Below are positions 59,214 through 64,000 of a stretch of 64,000 nt of DNA, one piece after another; position 1 is the first letter of the stretch; each line of letters opens with the position of its first letter. The stretch is from positions 106,282-170,281 of the forward strand of contig NZ_JAHBYD010000006.1 of NCBI RefSeq assembly GCF_019636135.1, given 5' to 3'. The notes below the pieces were generated by a model that had not been told where the DNA came from, ran no database searches, and saw only the letters and a program-made list of their open reading frames with translations. Made by a program: the position numbers and the translations under genes. Origin of the DNA: Phenylobacterium sp. Its GTDB lineage: Bacteria > Pseudomonadota > Alphaproteobacteria > Caulobacterales > Caulobacteraceae.

Positions 59214-61316
59214 TCAGGGCGTGCTCGCCGTGAGCGTCTGGCCGCTCGATGCCGTGTAGCTGTAGCCGCCGCGGCGCAGGTCGGCCGAGAGCGTGATCGG
59301 GGCCGAGCCGCCGTTCAGCTTGGCGCGGTACACCGTCATGTTCTCCAGCACCCGCATCACATAGTTGCGCGTCTCGGAGAACGGGATGCACTCGATGAAG
59401 TCGAGCGGGTCCGACGTGGCGCCGCGCGGGTCGCCGCAGACCGTCGTCCATTGGGTCGGCCGGCCGGGGCCGGCGTTGTAGCCGGCGGCGGCCATCACGT
59501 AGCTGCCCGAGAACTGGTTCACGAGCTGGCCCAGGAAGGCCGAGCCCAGCTTCATGTTGTACTCGGGCTCGTAGAGCTGCGCGGCCGAGTAGGGCTCGCC
59601 CATCCGCCGCGCCACGCTGGCCGCCGTCGAGGGCAGGAGCTGCATCATGCCGCGCGCATCGGCGCCCGAGCGCACCGAGGGGTCGAAGCCGCTCTCCTGG
59701 CGCGTGATCCCCAGCACCAGCGCCGGCTCCGGCGCGTTCGCGACGCTGGGCGGCGTGCGGTACGGATAGGCGCGGTCGATCAGGATCAGGCCCCGCGTGG
59801 CCGCGGCCCGCGCCGCCTTCATCGAGGTGTCCTGGTCGCCGTAGCCGCGGATCGCGTCCACCAGCAGGGCGGCGTCCACCGTCGTGGGCACGATGTCGTC
59901 GATGTGCAGCGCGAACACGCGGAAGAGGTCGCGCTGGCCCTGGTCGGCCAGCAGCCGCATGGCCTGCACCTCGGGGCGGCCCTCGAAGGCGCGGCGCTGG
60001 GCGTCGGTGGGCACGGGGTCGCGGGGCAGGGTGATCGGCAGGCCCAGCTTCTCGGCCGAGAGCTGGCCGTAGAAGGTGGTCAGGTACTGCGCGCCCTGGC
60101 GATAGGCGTCCTCGGCGCGGTCGCGGTCGCCCTTGGCCTCGGCGGCGCGGCCCATCCAGTAGAAGGCGCGGCCCCGGGTGATCGGCGACGAGCCGATACG
60201 CTCGATGGCGGCGAAGTGCTTCGCCGCCGCGCCCGGGTCGTTCAGGTACTTGAGCGCGATCCAGCCGGCGTAGAACTCGGCCTCGGTGGCGTCCGCGCCC
60301 TCGCTCAGGCCCGAATTGGCGGCGGCCTGATAGGCGCTCCTCCAGTCGTTCAGCTTGATCGCATAGGCGACGAGGCGCTTGCGTTCGTCCCACATCCGGC
60401 CCGCGCCGTCGCTGGTGACCATTTCGCGCGGGAACGAGGCCAGTTGGGCGATGGCCTCGGCCTCGCGGCTCCTCTTGCGCAGCGCCGCGGCGCGTTCGAA
60501 CGCCACGCCCGGCGAGGCCTGGTCGCCCGGCGTGAGGGTCGCATACGCGCCGTCGCTCCCCGAACGCAGGGCGATCCGCGCCAGCGCCGCGGCCTGACGG
60601 TCGGCGGGCAGCAGGGCGATCATGTCCCGCGCGGCGGGCCCTTGCGCGCCGTACAGCAGGATGTCGGCGCGGCGGACGTGGTCGTCCATGGTCAGCACGT
60701 CGCCGAAGCGGGCCAGCATCTGCCGCTGCGGCTCGGCCTCGAAGCTCCTGGTGCGCCACCAGGCGCGGATCAGCTCGCCCGCCTCGCCGTTGCGGCCCAG
60801 CGATCGGTAGGCCGAGGCCAGCGCCATCGCGCCCTGCGCGGTCGCCGGCGGCTGGCCGCCGAACCAGGCCGCGATCTCGGAGGGGCTCTTGCCCGAGGTC
60901 TCCAGCAGCGCCTCGGTCGCCGCCTGGCGGCGCGCCGCGCGCGGGAAGCTGGCGAGGTCGCGCCGCGCCGCGTCCAGTTCGTAGAAGCTGAGCCGCGCCG
61001 AGCTCACGTCGACCATGGCCCAGGTCACGAGCTTCCTGGCGACCGGGTCCTGAAGTCGCGCGATCGCCGAGCGCGCGCCGTCCACGTCGCCGCGCCGCGC
61101 CGCCGCGAACCCTTGGGTGAAGGTCTGCTGGTCCGAGGCCGAGAGCGGGTTCGCCACCGTCTGCCGCGCCGCGGGCGTCGCCGGGGCCTGCGCCGGCGCC
61201 GGGCCGCCCTGCGCGATCAGGTCGCCGATGGGGTCGCCGCTCTGCGCGCGCGCCACCGTGGTGGCCACCACGGCCGCGCAACCGGCCAGCAATGCGTTAC
61301 GGACCCGTGGGTTCAA
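59214..61316 (-). CDS. Soluble lytic murein transglycosylase (Slt-like)
   Basis: A 700-residue periplasmic enzyme. Signal peptide [23 protein letters not shown], a long alpha-superhelical U-domain (about 60-480), and a C-terminal lysozyme-like SLT domain: [28 protein letters not shown] with catalytic Glu541, AGYNAGPGR. It cleaves the MurNAc-GlcNAc bond of peptidoglycan with 1,6-anhydro ring formation. Size fits Slt70 homologues. It is divergent from dapA, across 169 bp; its stop lies 3 bases from the repeat block. Confidence 0.95.
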   Translation of the reverse strand: MNPRVRNALLAGCAAVVATTVARAQSGDPIGDLIAQGGPAPAQAPATPAARQTVANPLSASDQQTFTQGFAAARRGDVDGARSAIARLQDPVARKLVTWAMVDVSSARLSFYELDAARRDLASFPRAARRQAATEALLETSGKSPSEIAAWFGGQPPATAQGAMALASAYRSLGRNGEAGELIRAWWRTRSFEAEPQRQMLARFGDVLTMDDHVRRADILLYGAQGPAARDMIALLPADRQAAALARIALRSGSDGAYATLTPGDQASPGVAFERAAALRKRSREAEAIAQLASFPREMVTSDGAGRMWDERKRLVAYAIKLNDWRSAYQAAANSGLSEGADATEAEFYAGWIALKYLNDPGAAAKHFAAIERIGSSPITRGRAFYWMGRAAEAKGDRDRAEDAYRQGAQYLTTFYGQLSAEKLGLPITLPRDPVPTDAQRRAFEGRPEVQAMRLLADQGQRDLFRVFALHIDDIVPTTVDAALLVDAIRGYGDQDTSMKAARAAATRGLILIDRAYPYRTPPSVANAPEPALVLGITRQESGFDPSVRSGADARGMMQLLPSTAASVARRMGEPYSAAQLYEPEYNMKLGSAFLGQLVNQFSGSYVMAAAGYNAGPGRPTQWTTVCGDPRGATSDPLDFIECIPFSETRNYVMRVLENMTVYRAKLNGGSAPITLSADLRRGGYSYTASSGQTLTASTP

Positions 61317-61485
61317 CTTTACTCCCCCCGACCTGGGGATGGCCCGACCGGGGGTGGCCGGACCTGGGGATGGATCGAATCGACATTGCGGGCCAAGCCC
61401 GCGGCAACATATTGTCCGGCCAATTCTGAACGTCGCCTTTCAGGTGGCATCTTTACGGCTTTTTGCACTCGGCCCCTTGCACCCC

Positions 61486-62370
61486 ATGTCCGAACCTCTT
61501 TTCCGCGGCGTCCTGCCGGCGCTGGTGACCCCGTTCCGCGACGGCGCGGTGGACGAGGACGCCTTCGTGGCCCTCGTCGAGCGCCAGATCGCCGGCGGCG
61601 TCCATGGCCTGATTCCCGTCGGCACCACGGGCGAGGCCTCCACCCTCAGCCACGAAGAGCACCGCCGGGTGATGGAGCTCTGCGTCGCGACGGCGCGAGG
61701 CCGCGTCCCGGTGATCCCGGGCGCCGGCTCCAATTCTACGGACGAGGCGATCGAATTGGTGCGCTACGCCAAGGCGATCGGCTGCGATGCGGCCCTGGTG
61801 GTGACGCCCTACTACAACCGCCCCAGCCAGGAGGGCCTCTACGCCCACTACAAGGCGATCAACGACGCCGTGCAGCTTCCGGTGCTGGTCTACAACGTGC
61901 CGGCCCGGACCAGTGTGGATATCTCCAACGCCACCCTGGCCCGCCTGGCGAAGCTGCCCAACATCGTCGGCATCAAGGACGCCACCGGCGATCTGCCGCG
62001 CGCCAGCCTCCAGCGCCTGGAGTGCGGCGAGGACTGGGTGATGCTCTCCGGCAACGACGACTCGGCCCTGGGCTACATGGCCCACGGCGGCCACGGCTGC
62101 ATCTCGGTCACCTGCAACGTCGCGCCCGAGCAGGTCTCGGCCTTCTACGAGGACGCCATGGCCGGCCGCTGGGCCGACGCCCTCTACGGCCAGGACCGCC
62201 TGATCCGCCTGCACAAGTCGCTGTTCGCCGACGCCAGCCCGTCGCCCACCAAGTTCGCGCTCGCCCACCTGGGCCTCTGCCGCGAGGACGGCCGCCTGCC
62301 GCTCGTCCCCTGCTCGGAAGCCGCCCGCGCCGAGGTGCTGGCCGGCCTGCGCGAGGCGGGCGTTATCTGA
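61486..62370 (+). CDS. dapA: 4-hydroxy-tetrahydrodipicolinate synthase
   Basis: A 294-residue TIM-barrel aldolase: [19 protein letters not shown] (44-59), [12 protein letters not shown], the catalytic tyrosine Y136 in [11 protein letters not shown] and the Schiff-base lysine K164 in [11 protein letters not shown]. It condenses pyruvate with aspartate semialdehyde, the first committed step of the diaminopimelate/lysine pathway in the cytoplasm. ATG 61486 follows a pyrimidine-rich leader without a strong ribosome site. smpB follows 121 nt downstream, behind a complex hairpin. The slt-dapA neighbourhood links two cell-wall genes. Confidence 0.97.
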   Translation: MSEPLFRGVLPALVTPFRDGAVDEDAFVALVERQIAGGVHGLIPVGTTGEASTLSHEEHRRVMELCVATARGRVPVIPGAGSNSTDEAIELVRYAKAIGCDAALVVTPYYNRPSQEGLYAHYKAINDAVQLPVLVYNVPARTSVDISNATLARLAKLPNIVGIKDATGDLPRASLQRLECGEDWVMLSGNDDSALGYMAHGGHGCISVTCNVAPEQVSAFYEDAMAGRWADALYGQDRLIRLHKSLFADASPSPTKFALAHLGLCREDGRLPLVPCSEAARAEVLAGLREAGVI

Positions 62371-62401
62371 GCATGATCGGGGAGGCCCGTCATACGCGTT
62401 A

Positions 62402-62486
62402 CCTCCCCCATCGCGGCAGCGATGGCGGGAGGGGGACCATCCGCTCTCCGGCGGATGGTCCCCCTCCCGCCGCTTCGCGGGGGAGG
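62402..62486. promoter_or_regulatory. Branched hairpin that pairs with the smpB ribosome site
   Basis: CCTCCCCC (62402-62409) can pair with GGGGGAGG (62479-62486), which is the smpB Shine-Dalgarno. Enclosed are a 6-bp hairpin CATCGC/GCGATG (62409-62424) and a perfect 20-bp stem (62425-62444 with 62451-62470, loop TCTCCG). It may act as dapA terminator, translational control of smpB, or simply be a dispersed repeat. Confidence 0.6.
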
Positions 62487-62491
62487 TGAGG

Positions 62492-62950
62492 ATGGCAGGC
62501 AAGCTGATCGCCGAGAACCGCCGCGCGCGGTTCGACTACTTCCTCGAGGAGACCCTCGAAGCCGGCATCGCGCTGACCGGCTCCGAGGTGAAGAGCCTGC
62601 GCAACGGCAAGGCCAACATCGCCGAGAGCTACGCGGCGGTGGAGAACAACGAGATCGTCCTCGTCAACGCCGACATCCCGCCCTACGCCCAGGCCGGCCC
62701 GCACTTCAACCACGAGCCGCGCCGGCACCGGAAACTGCTGCTCAAGCGCCGCCAGATCGAGAAGCTGATCGGCGCCGTCCAGCGGGAAGGGCGCACGCTG
62801 ATCCCGACCAGGCTCTACTGGTCCGACAAGGGCCTCGCGAAGCTGGAGATCGCGCTCGCCAAGGGCAAGAACACCCGCGACAAGCGCGACACCATCGCCG
62901 AGCGCGACTGGCGCCGGGACAAGGCCCGCCTCATGCGGGAAAAGGGGTGA
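62492..62950 (+). CDS. smpB: SsrA-binding protein
   Basis: A 152-residue protein with the canonical SmpB body: [85 protein letters not shown] and the basic tail [23 protein letters not shown]. It binds tmRNA and rescues stalled ribosomes; in Caulobacter the system also matters for cell-cycle progression. ATG 62492 is preferred over GTG 62486, because GGGGGAGG then lies at the right distance. That ribosome site is the right arm of a strong palindrome. Confidence 0.97.
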   Translation: MAGKLIAENRRARFDYFLEETLEAGIALTGSEVKSLRNGKANIAESYAAVENNEIVLVNADIPPYAQAGPHFNHEPRRHRKLLLKRRQIEKLIGAVQREGRTLIPTRLYWSDKGLAKLEIALAKGKNTRDKRDTIAERDWRRDKARLMREKG

Positions 62951-63070
62951 GCGTCCACGAAGGCGCTTCTCCGGTCCTTCTCCCTTTGCGGGAGAAGGTG
63001 GACAGCGCAGCGCGCCGGATGCGGGGTCGTGCCGAGTTGTCCGGCGCAGCCTGCGCCGCAGGCGCCCTTG

Positions 63071-63179
63071 AGATGGACCACAGAAAACACGGAAGGACAC
63101 GGAAGGGGCTCTGCCGGGTCCGCCGCCTTCCGTGTTTTCTGTGTTTTCCGTGGTTGAATCAAAACGGCGCTGACGCGCC
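63071..63179. repeat. Long inverted repeat with TGGTTGAATC tail, copy 2
   Basis: CCACAGAAAACACGGAAGGA (left, from about 63075) pairs with TCCGTGTTTTCTGTG (right, about 63128-63145), followed by TGGTTGAATCAAAACGGCGC (63151-63170) and TGACGCGCC. The tail is nearly identical to that at 41434. The rest of the 62951-63278 gap shows no gene. Confidence 0.75.
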
Positions 63180-63278
63180 AACGCGGCTGGAAAGCTCGCA
63201 CAACCCCTTGTCTGTCAGCCTGCGGTTGACGCCCCGGATCAGGTCCGGGGCAGGATTTTCTCCCGCAAGGGGAGAAGG

Positions 63279-64000
63279 ATGCCCGTAGTCGACATCGAGG
63301 CCATGGAGCGGTCCGTGGTGGCCGCCGTGTCCCCGCCGCAGATCCTCGAGATCGACGGCTGGCTCGTGCCGCTGGACGACGGTCCGATCGGCCGCGCCAA
63401 GAGCGCCGTCCCGCTCAGCCATGACGTCGGCCCCGGCGCGGTCGGCCGCGTGGTCGAGGCGTTCCGGGACCACGCCATCGCCCCGGGCTTCCGGCTCGCC
63501 GACCTCCCGGCGCTCGATCCCGTCCGCGAGGCCGTCGCGCGCCACGGCCTGACCGGCCGCCAGCCCACGGTGATGAAGACCGGCGACGTCGCGCGCCTCG
63601 CCGCCGCCAGCGCCGCGCCCGCCCGCCTGCTCACGCGTCCCGACGCCGCCTGGGAAGGCGTGTTCCTCGGCGACGGCTTCGATCCCGAGGAAGGCGCGCG
63701 GCGCATCCGGAACCTCGGCCGCTCGCCCGGTGGTCTCTACGGCGCGGCCGGCGAGGGCGGCGCCACCGAGGCGGTCGGGGTCTGCACCGTCTGCCACGGC
63801 TGGGGTGGAATCCACGGCATGCGCACCGCGCCGGCCCACCGCGGCAAGGGCCACGCCGCGGCCATCCTGGGCGCCTTCGGCCGCGCGCTGGCCGACCGGG
63901 GAGTCACCCGCGTCGTCCTCCAGGTCGAAGCGCCGAACCCCGCCCGCCGCATCTACCGCCGCGCCGGCTTCGAACAGCTCTGGACCTACCGCTACTGGCG
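63279..64000 (+). CDS. GNAT-family N-acetyltransferase, 3' end outside window
   Basis: From ATG 63279, preceded by GGGGAGAAGG, an open frame of 240 codons runs off the right edge. The C-terminal part is a GNAT acetyltransferase: GGIHGMRTAPAHRGKGHAAAILGAFGRALADRGVTRVVLQVEAPNPARRIYRRAGFEQLWTYRYW. It has the acetyl-CoA loop RGKGHA and the final beta strands, so little is missing. The first 130 residues are a degenerate second GNAT-like or substrate-binding half. Substrate unknown. Confidence 0.88.
   Translation, partial: MPVVDIEAMERSVVAAVSPPQILEIDGWLVPLDDGPIGRAKSAVPLSHDVGPGAVGRVVEAFRDHAIAPGFRLADLPALDPVREAVARHGLTGRQPTVMKTGDVARLAAASAAPARLLTRPDAAWEGVFLGDGFDPEEGARRIRNLGRSPGGLYGAAGEGGATEAVGVCTVCHGWGGIHGMRTAPAHRGKGHAAAILGAFGRALADRGVTRVVLQVEAPNPARRIYRRAGFEQLWTYRYW

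Overview
This window looks like chromosome from a high-GC alphaproteobacterium, most likely Caulobacterales (Caulobacter or Phenylobacterium relatives). That is inference. It rests on very GC-rich codon use, an EcfG-type sigma factor beside a NepR-like anti-sigma, a PEPxxWA-CTERM protein, dapA followed by smpB, and families of intergenic palindromes common in this group. No rRNA, tRNA or CRISPR array was seen.

Positions 1 to about 28.5 kb form a mobile, defence-rich island with more mixed base use than the rest. Its first part holds immune genes. A leftward cluster encodes a GHKL ATPase with a HEPN-like C-terminal motif, a SIR2-fold protein and a HerA ATPase cut by the window edge. Divergent from it is a 1777-residue STAND NTPase with an N-terminal nuclease-like domain, resembling Avs proteins. 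A compact six-gene operon follows (10102-17568): a ribbon-helix-helix regulator, a cytosine-5 methyltransferase, McrB-like and McrC-like subunits, a DUF3883 nuclease-like protein and Vsr. It resembles the LlaJI style, in which a McrBC-type restriction enzyme is paired with its own methylase.

The second part (17.6-28.5 kb) is mobility and partition cargo. It has two large serine recombinases, the DUF2924/DUF3489 pair, a secreted nuclease-like protein, a ParB-methyltransferase fusion, two more ParB-fold proteins and a HTH regulator. Three TGACGGNNCCGTCA-type palindromes lie upstream of the ParB-methyltransferase. A cluster of TTCCCTGTT repeats lies near the right end of the island.

From 29.1 kb onward the sequence is ordinary chromosome. 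It includes a PEP-CTERM protein, a flavin monooxygenase, a GST, an acyl-CoA ligase and a CocE hydrolase. A general-stress locus follows: a NepR-like gene convergent with and overlapping an EcfG-type sigma gene, and a divergent EgtB-EgtD fusion for ergothioneine synthesis. Both divergent genes have GGAAC-N16/17-CGTT promoters. Further right are a split MacAB-like exporter, a two-component system, an APC permease, hrpB, RNA methyltransferases, a FecCD/BtuCD-type importer, a lytic transglycosylase, dapA, smpB and a GNAT gene cut by the right edge.

The core half is dotted with long inverted repeats of several classes. In one class the stems change between copies while staying self-complementary. 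Some repeats touch gene ends: one carries the stop codon of a TrmH-family gene, one overlaps the start of a binding-protein gene, and one pairs with the ribosome binding site of smpB.
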